Origin: Haloprofundus salinisoli | Lineage (GTDB): Archaea > Halobacteriota > Halobacteria > Halobacteriales > Haloferacaceae | Assembly: GCF_020097815.1 (NCBI RefSeq) | Contig: NZ_CP083663.1 | Coordinates: forward strand, 2,542,001-2,606,000 | DNA length: 64,000 nucleotides | Direction: 5' to 3' | Shown: in pieces, positions 1 through 8,911 of the stretch | Position numbering within the stretch: the first letter of the stretch is position 1 | How the letters are laid out: every line of letters begins with the position of its first letter | The notes under the pieces: generated by a model | What the model was told of the DNA's origin: nothing | What the model saw: the letters and a program-made list of their open reading frames with translations, nothing else | The model's database searches: none | Translations under genes and position numbers: made by a program

Positions 1-313
1 CGATGGAGATGTTATCCGGCATGCCGGCGCTCCGGAGCGCTTCGATGATACGGTCTGAGTTGTCCGCGACGCGCGAGTCCGCCGCCCACTGGATGGTGAC
101 GTCGTTGTTTACCGACCCGGGATCTAACTGTTCGCTGTTGCCGCCGCCCCCGCTGCCGTTTCCGTTGCCGTTACCGTTGCCACCGTCGTCCTGGCTCTGG
201 ATACATCCGGCGAGACCCATTGCGACGCCGGAAGCGCCGGCAGCCTGTACGAATCGTCGTCGGGATACACTACTTCGCCGCTTCGACTTATCATGTGAGT
301 CAGCATCGACCAT
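1..313 (-). CDS. ABC transporter substrate-binding lipoprotein, C-terminus cut by window edge
   Basis: Only the first 104 residues lie in the window; the gene continues past base 1. The N-terminus has a Tat signal with SRRRF, a short hydrophobic stretch and a lipobox (GLAGC), so the product should be exported folded and lipid-anchored on the outer face of the membrane. A Gly/Asn-rich linker follows the Cys and then a mature region (VTIQWAADSR...) resembling haloarchaeal solute-binding proteins. ATG at 313 is chosen because a TATA element (341-348) places transcription start within a few bases of it. The export signal is seen; the substrate-binding role is inferred from linker style and the first mature residues. 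Which solute is bound cannot be told. Confidence 0.75.
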   Translation of the reverse strand, partial: MVDADSHDKSKRRSSVSRRRFVQAAGASGVAMGLAGCIQSQDDGGNGNGNGNGSGGGGNSEQLDPGSVNNDVTIQWAADSRVADNSDRIIEALRSAGMPDNISI

Positions 314-340
314 TACAGTTTGACTTCTTGGTATAGGACT

Positions 341-348
341 TATTTATA
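341..348 (-). promoter_or_regulatory. TATA element of the lipoprotein gene
   Basis: On the minus strand this reads TATAAATA, about 30 bases before the ATG at 313. Typical archaeal spacing would start the transcript near 316-320, giving an almost leaderless mRNA. Confidence 0.6.
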
Positions 349-493
349 CTTTCGGCACAGTTACTACGTCTGTTGTTGTGGATTAACTGTCACGTGTGAT
401 TCGGGCCATACAAGCCTTCTATCGCCGTTTTCTCACATAGTTAATGGGACCCACATCGAATCAATCTCGGTATTCTGCGTGTTATGTAGTGGT

Positions 494-1480
494 TCAGTTT
501 TTATGTGCCACCGGCCAGTGAGGCGTCTTCGGCGATTCGATTTGGTCCATTTCCGCGTCCGTGAGACTCACGTCGAGAGCTTCGACGTTCTCTTCGAGGT
601 GGTCGATGCTCCGCGGGCCGATGATGGGCGCGGTGACGACGGGTTTGTGTAGCAACCACGCCAGCGACACCTGCACCGGCGAGACGTCTTTCTCGTCGGC
701 GATACGCCGAATCTCGTCGAGAACGGTCCAGTTTTCGTCGGTGAATCGGTCCTGCGTGTACTCGTCGATATCCGCGCGCAATCCCTCTTCGATGTCACCG
801 TCACGCTCGTACTTCCCGGTCAAAAAGCCGCCTGCCAACGGTGACCACGGGATGACGCCGACGCCCTCGCCCTCACAGACCGGTAGCAGATTGGCCTCCT
901 CGTGGCGGTCCACCGCGTTGTACTCCGGTTGCATGCAGGTGAAGCGCTCGTACTCCTCGATGTCGCTTTTGTACAGCGCCTTCGTGAACTGGTAGCTCGT
1001 CATCGTGCTCGCGCCGATGTACCGCACCTTACCGGTCTCGACGAGGTGGTCGAGCGCCGACAGCGTCTCCTCGATGGGCGTCTCCTCGTCCCAGCGGTGA
1101 ATCTGATAGAGGTCGATGTAGTCGGTGCCTAACCGCTCCAAACTCGCCTCCGCCTGGTCGAGGATGTGCTTGCGCGACAACCCCTGCCCGTTCGGGTAGT
1201 CGCCCATTTCGCCGAACACCTTGGTGGCGATTACGAGTTCGTCGCGGTTGCGGCCCTCGATGGCTCTGCCGACGATCTCCTCGCTCTCGCCGCGCGAGTA
1301 GACGTTCGCCGTGTCCAGGAAGTTGATGCCGAGATCGAGCGCGCGGTGGATGAGTTCGATGCTCGCCTCCTCGTCGTTCATCATCCACTCCTCGCCCGAC
1401 CCGAAGTTCATGCAGCCGAGGCAGAGTCGAGAGACCTCCAGCCCCGTGGTTCCGAGCTTCGTGTACTCCATCTCCGTCAT
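494..1480 (-). CDS. Aldo/keto reductase
   Basis: A 328-residue protein of the aldo/keto reductase superfamily, a TIM-barrel NADP(H)-dependent oxidoreductase. It opens with [17 protein letters not shown] and carries the family's catalytic tetrad: Asp in FLDTANVYS, Tyr in the same segment, Lys in VIATKVFG and His in YQIHRWD. The C-terminal cofactor region ([17 protein letters not shown]) is intact. The open frame extends upstream to 1507, but the N-terminus characteristic of the family fits ATG at 1480, or possibly 1471. It is transcribed alone, divergent from the zinc-ribbon membrane protein at 1592. The physiological substrate is unknown; members of this subgroup are often annotated as oxidoreductases of broad specificity. 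Confidence 0.9.
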   Translation of the reverse strand: MTEMEYTKLGTTGLEVSRLCLGCMNFGSGEEWMMNDEEASIELIHRALDLGINFLDTANVYSRGESEEIVGRAIEGRNRDELVIATKVFGEMGDYPNGQGLSRKHILDQAEASLERLGTDYIDLYQIHRWDEETPIEETLSALDHLVETGKVRYIGASTMTSYQFTKALYKSDIEEYERFTCMQPEYNAVDRHEEANLLPVCEGEGVGVIPWSPLAGGFLTGKYERDGDIEEGLRADIDEYTQDRFTDENWTVLDEIRRIADEKDVSPVQVSLAWLLHKPVVTAPIIGPRSIDHLEENVEALDVSLTDAEMDQIESPKTPHWPVAHKN

Positions 1481-1591
1481 ACCGTGACGTTCGATGACGA
1501 ACGACAAAAGTGTGGAGGCGACGGCGAACCGCGAATCGAGCGACGGCCGCGCGGCAGAACCCTCAAGTCACCCCGGCGACCACTCACCGGT

Positions 1592-2533
1592 ATGTCACCG
1601 TTCGACACCGTTCGGCGGCCCGAGTACACGGGCGAACGACGCTGCTGGCCGTGTACCGGGGTCAACGCAGCCATCATCGCGGTCGTCTGTCTGCTTCTCG
1701 CCCCGTTCTCGTACGGGCTCTCGCTTCTGGTCGGCGCGGTCGGCGTCGGCCTCGTCTACCTCCGCGGCTACGCGGTGCCGTACACGCCGACGTTCGCGCC
1801 GAAATTCGTCGCGCGCCTCCCGGTCGAGTTCGGTCCGAAGTACGACCTCGGCGACAGTAGCGGCAGTCTCGGCGACGTCGGCGGAAGCGCCGGGGCGGAT
1901 GCGGAGACGGACACCGGCGGCGGTGACGGCGTCGAAACCGGTAGCGACGACATTGACGACACCAACGACACCGATGGTGACGAGGACGACGAGAACGGTG
2001 CCAGCGGCGCCGAAGCGCGGCGCTCGGACGCGCTGGCCGACGACGACGTCGACGGCGAGACGCTCGTCCGCGAACTCGGCGCGGCGGGCGTGTTCACCGA
2101 CGACGGCGAACTCTACCTCACCGACGCCTTCGTCGACGAGTGGACCGCCGAGATGGGAGCCCTCCGCGACGGCGACCGCGAGACGCTCGCCGCCGCGGCC
2201 GCAGACGCCATGCCCGCGGAGGCGACGTGGGAGCTCGACGACGAGTGGGTCGTCCTCGAAAGCGACGGCGCGAAGACGTGGCTCTCCGAGTCGGTGGCGA
2301 TTTCGGAGACGGCCGCCGTTCGAGCGCTCCGGTCGCGCGGCGTCGACGACAGCGTGGCCGCGCAGGCGGCGAATCCGCTCCGGATGTTTCTGCCGGAGTG
2401 TCCGGTCTGCGGCGGGAGCGTCGAGGAGACGACGGTGCGAAACTGCTGCGGCGGGACGATGGGTGTCTACAATTCGCCCGACATCGCGGTGCTCGCCTGC
2501 ACGGCGTGCGACGAACTGCTGTACGAGTTCTGA
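1592..2533 (+). CDS. Zinc-ribbon membrane protein, paralogue of the gene at 62288
   Basis: This 313-residue protein belongs to a family I cannot name. Residues 1-20 hold a CxxC pair (RRCWPCTG); two hydrophobic segments follow at about 21-60, ending in LVYLRGYAVPYTP. A long acidic Asp/Gly/Ser linker occupies about 85-140, then a soluble domain, then a C-terminal Cys cluster (CPVCGG, NCCGG, ACTACD) typical of a zinc ribbon. A second copy of the same architecture lies at 62288-63151 without the acidic linker. ATG at 1592 matches the start of the paralogue (xxxRxPEYxGExRC). A redox or metal-binding role at the membrane is possible because of the conserved Cys pairs, but nothing here proves it. 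Confidence 0.8.
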   Translation: MSPFDTVRRPEYTGERRCWPCTGVNAAIIAVVCLLLAPFSYGLSLLVGAVGVGLVYLRGYAVPYTPTFAPKFVARLPVEFGPKYDLGDSSGSLGDVGGSAGADAETDTGGGDGVETGSDDIDDTNDTDGDEDDENGASGAEARRSDALADDDVDGETLVRELGAAGVFTDDGELYLTDAFVDEWTAEMGALRDGDRETLAAAAADAMPAEATWELDDEWVVLESDGAKTWLSESVAISETAAVRALRSRGVDDSVAAQAANPLRMFLPECPVCGGSVEETTVRNCCGGTMGVYNSPDIAVLACTACDELLYEF

Positions 2534-2542
2534 ACGAGGAAG

Positions 2543-3634
2543 TCAGTCGTCGACGCTTCGCTGTGCGCCGTCGCGGAGTCGCTCGGCGCGTCCCGGCGGT
2601 TCCTCACGACCGATGCGGATGTCCTGGCCTTCGATATCTTCGAGCGCCGCGACCAACCCGCCGACGTGGACGGGCCCGTCCTCGGTCTCGACGACGAGCG
2701 ACGCGACCTCCTCGGTGTCCTCGAAGGCGAGGTCGACGACCCGGCCCTCGACGACGACGGGGTCGCCGGTCTCGATGTCGCGGCCCTCGATGGTTGCGTA
2801 GAACTCGCCGTCGAGGTCGCGCATGTCCTTCACCGCGCGGCGAATCGAGGCGTAGCGCCGGGGGAACGGGCGGTCTTTGCCGTCGATTTCGAGCGTCTCG
2901 GCGGTGGTCCAGAGGACGGTCCCGAAGAAGCCGGAGATGAGAAAGCCCAGCGCCGAGCGGTTGAAGATGACGCCGTAACGGTCGCGGTCGTCTCGGAGGG
3001 CGTCCTGCGTCGCGTAGATGGAGTACTCGCCGTCGGCGACGGCCAGAACGGGCGTCGTGATGCCGCGGCGACTCCGCGCGATGGTGCAGACGTCCCTGTA
3101 GTCGTACTCGGCGGGGTCGGGCGCTTGCGAGGCGGGCGTGACGAGCAAGTCGATGCTCACGCCGTCGTCGGTCGCCGCGGCCAGGTCGTCGTGGAACCGC
3201 TGGAGGAGGTCGGGGGTCAGCGAGAGCACGAGTTCGAACTCCGCGGAGTCGATGACCTCCTCGATGTAGCGGAGAATCGTCGACCGCGACTTGACGAGCG
3301 AGACAGCCTCGGTTTCGCGTGCGGGAGCGGTGTAGCGTGCGCCGAGTTCCTCGACCATCTCGGTGAACGAGTCCCGGAAGTTGCCGAAGGCGTTCTCGGG
3401 GTCGACCGCGACGATCTTCATCGGCCGCGACTCCCGGAGTTCGACGAGCCCCCGGTCGGCGAGACTCCGGACCGTGTCGTACACCCGCGGTTGCGGGATG
3501 TCGGTCCGGTCGGCGATTTCGCTCGCGGTCAGTTGTCCGTGCTCCAAGACGGCGAGATACGCGTCTATCTCGTACTCGCCGAGGTTGAAGCGCTCGCCGA
3601 CGCGCTCCATCGTGAGCCGCAGGTCATCAACCAT
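2543..3634 (-). CDS. trmB: TrmB-family sugar-responsive transcriptional regulator
   Basis: A 363-residue regulator with an N-terminal winged helix (about 10-75; [20 protein letters not shown] is the recognition region) followed by a helical linker and a C-terminal TrmB ligand-binding domain (about 110-260 plus a small beta domain at the end). In haloarchaea TrmB binds sugars and controls gluconeogenesis, glycolysis and cofactor synthesis. The frame is open to 3718, but ATG at 3634 is chosen because the wHTH begins soon after it and the promoter lies just upstream. A sequence matching the haloarchaeal TrmB motif overlaps that promoter (3668-3683), suggesting autoregulation. It is followed on the same strand by no closely linked gene; the next upstream gene is the PAC2 protein. 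Confidence 0.88.
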   Translation of the reverse strand: MVDDLRLTMERVGERFNLGEYEIDAYLAVLEHGQLTASEIADRTDIPQPRVYDTVRSLADRGLVELRESRPMKIVAVDPENAFGNFRDSFTEMVEELGARYTAPARETEAVSLVKSRSTILRYIEEVIDSAEFELVLSLTPDLLQRFHDDLAAATDDGVSIDLLVTPASQAPDPAEYDYRDVCTIARSRRGITTPVLAVADGEYSIYATQDALRDDRDRYGVIFNRSALGFLISGFFGTVLWTTAETLEIDGKDRPFPRRYASIRRAVKDMRDLDGEFYATIEGRDIETGDPVVVEGRVVDLAFEDTEEVASLVVETEDGPVHVGGLVAALEDIEGQDIRIGREEPPGRAERLRDGAQRSVDD

Positions 3635-3667
3635 GATAAATCGGCCACACTCCGTACGTAAGTGATT

Positions 3668-3683
3668 TACTATAGGTCGAGTA
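3668..3683. promoter_or_regulatory. Candidate TrmB operator in the trmB promoter
   Basis: The plus strand reads TACT, seven bases, GAGTA, which fits the TACT-N7/8-GAGTA consensus reported for TrmB of Halobacterium. It lies 34-49 bases upstream of the trmB ATG and overlaps the AT-rich TATA-like segment at 3665-3674, a position expected to block transcription factor B/TBP. The match to the consensus is direct; binding is inferred. Confidence 0.6.
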
Positions 3684-3799
3684 GCACGCAGTTCCGAAAA
3701 GACGTTGTATAATTTCAAATGAACGTTCGATGCACTCGGTCATCAACGTTCTGGTCCGCACGCGCTCGAAACGGTCCGCTCACCGGCGCGTGCTCGGGT

Positions 3800-4537
3800 T
3801 CACATGTACATCCGGTCTTCGGCCGTGTCGCTCTCGCGGGTCTCGATGCGTTCGGCCAGTTCGCCGTAGTACTGTCGGACGCGCTCTGCGAACGTTTCGA
3901 GCGGACCGGTATCGACGCCGAGGTCGTACACCTCGTCGACGGTGTCGAGGAGTCGCAAGGCGGCCTCCACGTCCGGGACCTGCGCGTGGACGGGCGTGAC
4001 GTAGACGCAGACGCCGAGCGGTGACGAGAGGCCGCGTTCGACGAACGCGGCGTTCGTGCCGTCGAGGAACCCGTTGCCCATCGCCGGGACCTCAGTGCCT
4101 GCGAGCCGCGACTCCCGATAGTCGTCGGTCGCGATGTAGAAGGTACGGTGCTGTTCGGGGCCGTGCGGGACCGGCACGCCCGAGAGGATGGCGACTTCCT
4201 CGACGTCGGTGGTCTCCGTCCAGTCGAGAATCGCGTCCGAGAAGGTCTTACCCGCCGACGCCGGGACGAACAGTTCGCTGACGAGCACGGTGAGTTCGAT
4301 GTCCGACCGGGAGAACAATCGCGTGTGGTGGCGGGGACGGCCGTTCTCGAACGGCGCGATTGCGGGCAGGCCGGCGGCGGTGACGTGGCCCGTCTGTTTC
4401 AGTTCGAGATGGTCGACGAGGTAGTCGACGGCGGTGAGTCCGGCGAGGCCGAACGTCGAAAACCCCGCCAGAAGCGTTTCGCTGGGTTCGGCTTCGTGCG
4501 AGATGCGGAAGTCCACTGTAGACTGTGGCGCGGCCAT
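3800..4537 (-). CDS. PAC2-family proteasome assembly chaperone homologue with HbYX-like tail
   Basis: A 245-residue PAC2-fold protein (recognisable in LLAGFSTFGLAGLTAVDYL, the ILSGVPVP segment and the GVCVYVTPVHAQVPD region). Archaeal PAC2 proteins such as PbaB bind the 20S proteasome and assist its assembly or activation. The last three residues are Met-Tyr-Met, which fits hydrophobic-Tyr-any (HbYX), the C-terminal tail used by proteasome activators to dock into pockets of the alpha ring. The ATG at 4537 is supported by a TATA-like segment about 26 bases upstream. It is a single-gene unit between trmB and the divergent mscS gene. The PAC2 assignment is strong; proteasome docking is inferred from the tail. 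Confidence 0.82.
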   Translation of the reverse strand: MAAPQSTVDFRISHEAEPSETLLAGFSTFGLAGLTAVDYLVDHLELKQTGHVTAAGLPAIAPFENGRPRHHTRLFSRSDIELTVLVSELFVPASAGKTFSDAILDWTETTDVEEVAILSGVPVPHGPEQHRTFYIATDDYRESRLAGTEVPAMGNGFLDGTNAAFVERGLSSPLGVCVYVTPVHAQVPDVEAALRLLDTVDEVYDLGVDTGPLETFAERVRQYYGELAERIETRESDTAEDRMYM

Positions 4538-4707
4538 ATCACAGATACCGACGAGCAGGCTATTAGCGGTTCGCCGCTCGCCGACCGTCTCGTCGGCGGT
4601 TCGGGGCCGGTCGGAGCCGAGTCGCTCCGACGGCGTCCCGCGCGCCGCGCGGCGTCTCGGCTGCCGGAGGACAACGTTTTTTCACGTTGCCTGAGTCACG
4701 TGTCTCA

Positions 4708-5760
4708 ATGATAGCGGGCCGAGTACCGACGGTTTCGTCGGCCGTCCTCCAGCAGACGACGGCCACCGACGGCTCCGAGAACACCGCGGAGGGCGTCGGC
4801 AAGCTCCTCGCCAGCCTCGTCCCCGAGTGGCTCCAGCAGATTCCGGGCTGGCGGTTCGCACTCGCGGTTCTCATCCTCCTGGCCGGCGTCTACCTCTCGA
4901 AACTCGTCGTCCGGTTGCTCGGCCGCCCCGTCGCAAAGCGGTTCGCGCGCCAGAGCGTCGCACAGATAGTGCTCTCGGGCATCCGAATCGCCGTCGTCCT
5001 CCTCTCGATGTTCGTGGCGCTCGGCGCGTACAACGTCACCTTCCCCGACATCTTCGTCTTCGGGACGGTGTTTACGGCGGTGGTGGGTATCGTCCTCGCG
5101 CCCATCATCGGCAGCGTCATCAACGGCCTGTTCGTCCTCGCCGACCAGCCGTACGAGATCGGCGACATGATAGAACTCGACACCGGCGAGCGGGGGTTCG
5201 TCGAGGAGATTACGATTCGGTACACGAAGATGTTCACCCTCGACAACTCCTTTCTCGTCCTCCCGAACTCCTCGATCCGCGAACGCGACGTGGTCAACTA
5301 CTCCGCGGAGGACGAGCGGTCGCGTCTCACGCTCAGCATCCTCGTCACTTACGAATCCGACATCGAGACGGCGCGACGGCTCATCGAGCGGGCGGCGCAG
5401 AACTGCGACGAGGTCATCGAGGGCGGGCCCGCCATCCGCATCGGCAACGCCCGCTACCCGGCGAAGCCGACGTGTTACCTCGACGAGTACGCCGACAACG
5501 GTGTCCTCCTCACGCTCCGCTACTGGGCGAAACAGCCGTACAAGATGCTCACCGTCCGCTCGAAGGTCCAGACGCGCATCAGGACGCTGTTCGAGGAGTC
5601 CGACGCGACGCTGGAGTTCGCCTACCCCCACCAGCACCTCGTCTTCGACGAGACCAGCGGCACCGCGAACGTGAACGTCAGCGGCCGGGACTGGGAGACG
5701 TTCCCCGGCGACGGCGAGCGCCTCTCCAACGCCGAGGACTCGTCGAGACGGAACACCTGA
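4708..5760 (+). CDS. MscS-family mechanosensitive channel
   Basis: A 350-residue small-conductance mechanosensitive channel. Three hydrophobic segments occupy about 45-145, followed by the cytoplasmic beta domain beginning PIIGSVINGLFVLADQPYEIGD, where the Gly-rich pore helix runs into the DQPYEIGDMI motif that marks MscS. The C-terminal alpha/beta domain ends near 325 and a hydrophilic tail follows. Such channels open when membrane tension rises and release solutes on hypo-osmotic shock, an obvious need in a halophile. ATG at 4708 is preferred to an in-frame TTG at 4687. It converges on the YcaO gene, with only 16 bases between stop codons. Confidence 0.9.
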   Translation: MIAGRVPTVSSAVLQQTTATDGSENTAEGVGKLLASLVPEWLQQIPGWRFALAVLILLAGVYLSKLVVRLLGRPVAKRFARQSVAQIVLSGIRIAVVLLSMFVALGAYNVTFPDIFVFGTVFTAVVGIVLAPIIGSVINGLFVLADQPYEIGDMIELDTGERGFVEEITIRYTKMFTLDNSFLVLPNSSIRERDVVNYSAEDERSRLTLSILVTYESDIETARRLIERAAQNCDEVIEGGPAIRIGNARYPAKPTCYLDEYADNGVLLTLRYWAKQPYKMLTVRSKVQTRIRTLFEESDATLEFAYPHQHLVFDETSGTANVNVSGRDWETFPGDGERLSNAEDSSRRNT

Positions 5761-5776
5761 TACGGCACTACGGGCG

Positions 5777-7504
5777 CTACGGATACGGATGAAACGGCGC
5801 GTCCAGTCGCGCCTCGAATCCGAGGTCCGCGGGTATCCGACGCGCTCGCTCGCCGAAGAACGCCTCCCCCGTAAAGAGCGGTTGCGCCTCCGGCGCGACG
5901 ACTCTGACCGCCTCGAACCCGAGCGCCGCCACGTCGGGCGTCGTGACCCGCGCGGCGTAGGTGTCGAGACCGGCGGCCGACGCCCGCGAGACGACCGTCT
6001 CCAGTTCCTCGACACCCGACAACTCGGCGGGTCCCACGTCGGCGGCGCGGACCCGACCGGTCGCGTCGACGAACCGACGCGCCGCCCGCGGGAAGTCGGC
6101 GTACTCCCCGATCGCGCCGCTCTCGCCGGCGGCACGTTCGGGACCCATCGCGCGGAGCTCCGTCCAGTTCTGGAGCGCCTCCGCCAGCGCCGACCGGGCG
6201 GCGGCCGTCGCGTCCAGATTCGCGCCGGAACCGACGGCGAATCGGGGCCACCTCGCGCCCTCGCTCGCCTCGTTCTCGCCCCCGCGATGGACCGCGACGG
6301 CGACGACTGGGACGTCGACGTCCTGCGTCACCAGAAGCGGTGTCACCGATAACGACTCCGCGCGTGCGCGGCCGACGAGCGTCTCGAAACCGTCGTCGTC
6401 GACGACGAGTTCCAGCGGGTCGAACGTCGAGTACCACGCGAGCATCGTCGCGTCGCGTTCGAGCACCTCGTACAGCCCCGAGAGACAGGCTTCGACCGTC
6501 GAGTTGCCGAGGCCGAGACCGGTCGTGATGGCGGGTTTGTGCCGTTCGGCCGGCGGCGGAAACTGGACGAACTCCGCCGGGAGCGACACCGGCTCCGTGG
6601 AGTCGAGGTCGATTCCCTCGACCCACGGAATCGCCTCGTCTCTCCCCGCCGTCTCCCAGCCATCGGGGCGGACGAACCGCCGCGGCGAAACCGGGTTCGC
6701 GCGGTTCGTCTCGGGAGCGGTGACGAACTCCCCGCTCCGGTAGACGCCCGCGCAGTAGCGCTCTAACGCCTCGCCGAGCGCTTTCATGAACGCCGGATTC
6801 CAGTCGGCGTCGACGCCGGCGGCGAACTCGGCGGCCCGGGCGTCCGAGAAGACGGTCGTCTCCGCAGTCTGTGCGAAGTAGTACGGCACGGGGAACGACT
6901 CGCGTTCGCCGACGGTGCGGACGAGGCCGACCCGGTCGTCGAGCGCCCGCTCGGCTCGCGCGAGCGAGTCGTCGAGGTCAGTCTCGCAGTAGGCGAGCGA
7001 GAGCGTCCGGTCGCGGGGGGCGGCGCAGTCGCATCCGGGAACCGGGTGGAACTCCCGTTCGGAGCCGGGAACGTCGACCACGGTTCCCGCGACGTCGTCG
7101 CCCGAGAGCAACGAGACGGCGCGACGACCCGCGACGGCCCCGGCGAGACGGACCGCCGCTCTGTCTCCGCGCGGCCGGTCGGCCGTCGCATCGTCGTCGA
7201 GGTTCGAGGCGACGCGCGCGCGGAGACAGTGGAAACAGCCCGACTCGGCGTCGAACAGCGAGACCGCCGCGTCGGTGTCTGCGAGCGAACGTCCGCCGAC
7301 GCCGCCGATCTCGACGGCGACCCACCGGTCGGCGAGTTCGTTCGCCCGCGCGAACGCGTCGCTTCCGGCGGGGGCGACGACGGCACCGAAGTCGAAGTCG
7401 GCGAGAGAACCGGGTGTCGTCTCCGAGACCTGTGCGTCGATGTCCGCGAACGCGGCGCGAAGCGACTCCGCGGCGGGACCCGAGCCGACGAGACCGACGT
7501 GCAT
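5777..7504 (-). CDS. E1-like/YcaO fusion protein, cyclodehydratase-like
   Basis: A 575-residue fusion. Residues 1-180 resemble the E1-like 'C' component of azoline-forming cyclodehydratases: a Rossmann-like start (MHVGLVGSGPAAESL) and a likely zinc site made of Cys90/Cys93 (GCFHCLRAR) and Cys158/Cys160 (PGCDC). Residues 190-575 are a YcaO domain with the ATP/Mg-binding glutamates in KALGEALERY (about 241-250) and GLYEVLERD (about 343-351). The protein ends PFHPYP, close to the Pro-rich tail seen in azoline-forming YcaO enzymes. YcaO proteins activate peptide backbones with ATP. No precursor peptide, dehydrogenase or transporter is visible nearby, so the substrate is unknown. ATG at 7504 is chosen because the E1-like fold starts there. 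Confidence 0.82.
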   Translation of the reverse strand: MHVGLVGSGPAAESLRAAFADIDAQVSETTPGSLADFDFGAVVAPAGSDAFARANELADRWVAVEIGGVGGRSLADTDAAVSLFDAESGCFHCLRARVASNLDDDATADRPRGDRAAVRLAGAVAGRRAVSLLSGDDVAGTVVDVPGSEREFHPVPGCDCAAPRDRTLSLAYCETDLDDSLARAERALDDRVGLVRTVGERESFPVPYYFAQTAETTVFSDARAAEFAAGVDADWNPAFMKALGEALERYCAGVYRSGEFVTAPETNRANPVSPRRFVRPDGWETAGRDEAIPWVEGIDLDSTEPVSLPAEFVQFPPPAERHKPAITTGLGLGNSTVEACLSGLYEVLERDATMLAWYSTFDPLELVVDDDGFETLVGRARAESLSVTPLLVTQDVDVPVVAVAVHRGGENEASEGARWPRFAVGSGANLDATAAARSALAEALQNWTELRAMGPERAAGESGAIGEYADFPRAARRFVDATGRVRAADVGPAELSGVEELETVVSRASAAGLDTYAARVTTPDVAALGFEAVRVVAPEAQPLFTGEAFFGERARRIPADLGFEARLDAPFHPYP

Positions 7505-7737
7505 GCGTCGCCAGAGGGACGAGAGGAAAGAAAAGGCGTCGTTCGGCGTCAGCTTCGGCGCGACCACCGAGCAGTGGCGAATACGGTCGCTGTCGCGGAG
7601 GCAGTGCAGTCGCTGTCGACGTAAGCGCCACCGTACCGTGCGCTCGGCTAAAGGCCTCGCGCGCGGCATTTTCACTCTCGATTTTTGCACCGGGCGGGTC
7701 GCGCGAAGCGCGGCCCCGAGGTGTGAGAAAGTCGGTT

Positions 7738-8555
7738 CAGTTGAGCATGCTCATCGCGACGCTGGCGAGTTCGTCGCCGCTGGCACCGCGGAGTCGGTCG
7801 TCGCCGAGCTTCAGACGCAGGCGCGGACGACCGACGTCGATGGGGACCTTCTCCGTGTCGATGAGACCCATGTCTTCGAGCTTCGTCTTCGTGCGCGAGA
7901 ACGTCGCCTTCGAGGCGATGCCGACGTCTTCGCCCCACTTGGAGATGTCGTACAGTAGGATGTCGTTTTTCGCCGCGACGAGGAGGCTGATAGTGACTTC
8001 GTCGAGGCCGTCGCCGTCGCCGCGCGCGGTTTCGAGCGAGGCGAGGACGGCGTCGAAGTCCGACTCGGCCTGGTCGCCGATTTCGGTCCCGAGCGTGTCG
8101 CGGACGCGCGAAATCGGGGGCGTGCGGAGTTTGAAGTCGGGCGACTCCTCCCAGAGCGTCTCGTACGTCTCGAAAGCGGCCTCGACAAACTCGGCGTCTT
8201 CGGTCGTCAGCGCGGCGACGCGGTCGTTCGCGGTGACGAGCGCCATCACGGCGTCGCTGGTGATGAGGAGCGCGTTGTCGATTTCCTCGTCGGTGGTGCG
8301 CATCGAGAGCGCGCCGGCGTCGATGAGGTCGGCGGCGTTACTGGCGACGATGAAGTCGCCCATGACGTCCTTCAGGATGCCCTCGTCGGCGACCATCCGA
8401 ATGGTGGGGAGGTCGGTGTCGACCGAGGTGGCGACGGTGACGAGCTCCTCGACCGCTTCGGCCGACGGATCGACGATGAACAGTTCGTCGTCTGCGTCTT
8501 CCAGGGCGGCACGGAGAATATCCTCTATCTGCTCTTCGAGTAAATTCGAGGCCAT
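7738..8555 (-). CDS. DUF5821/TbsP-like transcriptional regulator
   Basis: A 272-residue, strongly acidic protein that matches my recollection of the haloarchaeal DUF5821 family, to which TbsP (TrmB suppressor, a regulator acting with TrmB on gapII in Haloferax) belongs. An N-terminal alpha/beta domain (about 1-130; DELFIVDPSAEAVEELV) is followed by a helical region and a C-terminal winged-helix (about 195-260), where ISKWGEDVGIASKATFSRTKTKLEDMGLI has helix-turn-helix spacing. AT-rich sequence at about 8583-8597 (TTAATATTAAATAAT on the minus strand) is a good promoter just upstream of ATG 8555. A trmB gene lies 4 kb away. The DNA-binding fold is visible; the family name is from memory. Confidence 0.68.
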
Positions 8556-8713
8556 ATTGCTGTGGTCATAAACGACAGGTGATTATTTAATATTAACGCT
8601 AATCGACGGTTGGATTCGCTAAATTCCCGAGAACGGTTTCGACCAAGTAGATTGTTTGTTCCATTACACTTTCCGCAATTGTTAACTACTCCCATGCTAC
8701 ATATCCGTTGTAG

Positions 8714-8896
8714 ATGTCAAACAACCGTTCTGAACGGAGCCAGCTCGTATCGTACGCGACGACGTTCGTCGGTCGGCACCCGCGCGTGCTCGTGGTCTGC
8801 ATCGCGCTCCTCCTCGGAATCGGGACACAGGGGACCGTCGGCGCGGAGATGCTCGTCGAGCCGTACAACGCCCACAGCACGTCCACCGGTCCGTAA
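8714..8896 (+). CDS. Small single-span membrane protein, DUF7503-like
   Basis: A 60-residue protein with a basic, polar first 25 residues, one hydrophobic segment (about 28-46, LVVCIALLLGIGTQGTVGA) and a short polar tail ending TSTGP. This layout resembles tiny haloarchaeal proteins grouped as DUF7503 (short polar head, one span, Thr/Gly-Pro end), though I cannot confirm the family without a search. AT-rich sequence with a CTACATATCC segment precedes the ATG. It runs head-on into the CHAT protease gene, with 15 bases between the stop codons. Possible roles are a small toxin-like or accessory membrane peptide; none is demonstrated. Confidence 0.6.
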   Translation: MSNNRSERSQLVSYATTFVGRHPRVLVVCIALLLGIGTQGTVGAEMLVEPYNAHSTSTGP

Positions 8897-8911
8897 CCCG
8901 GAAATCAGTTC

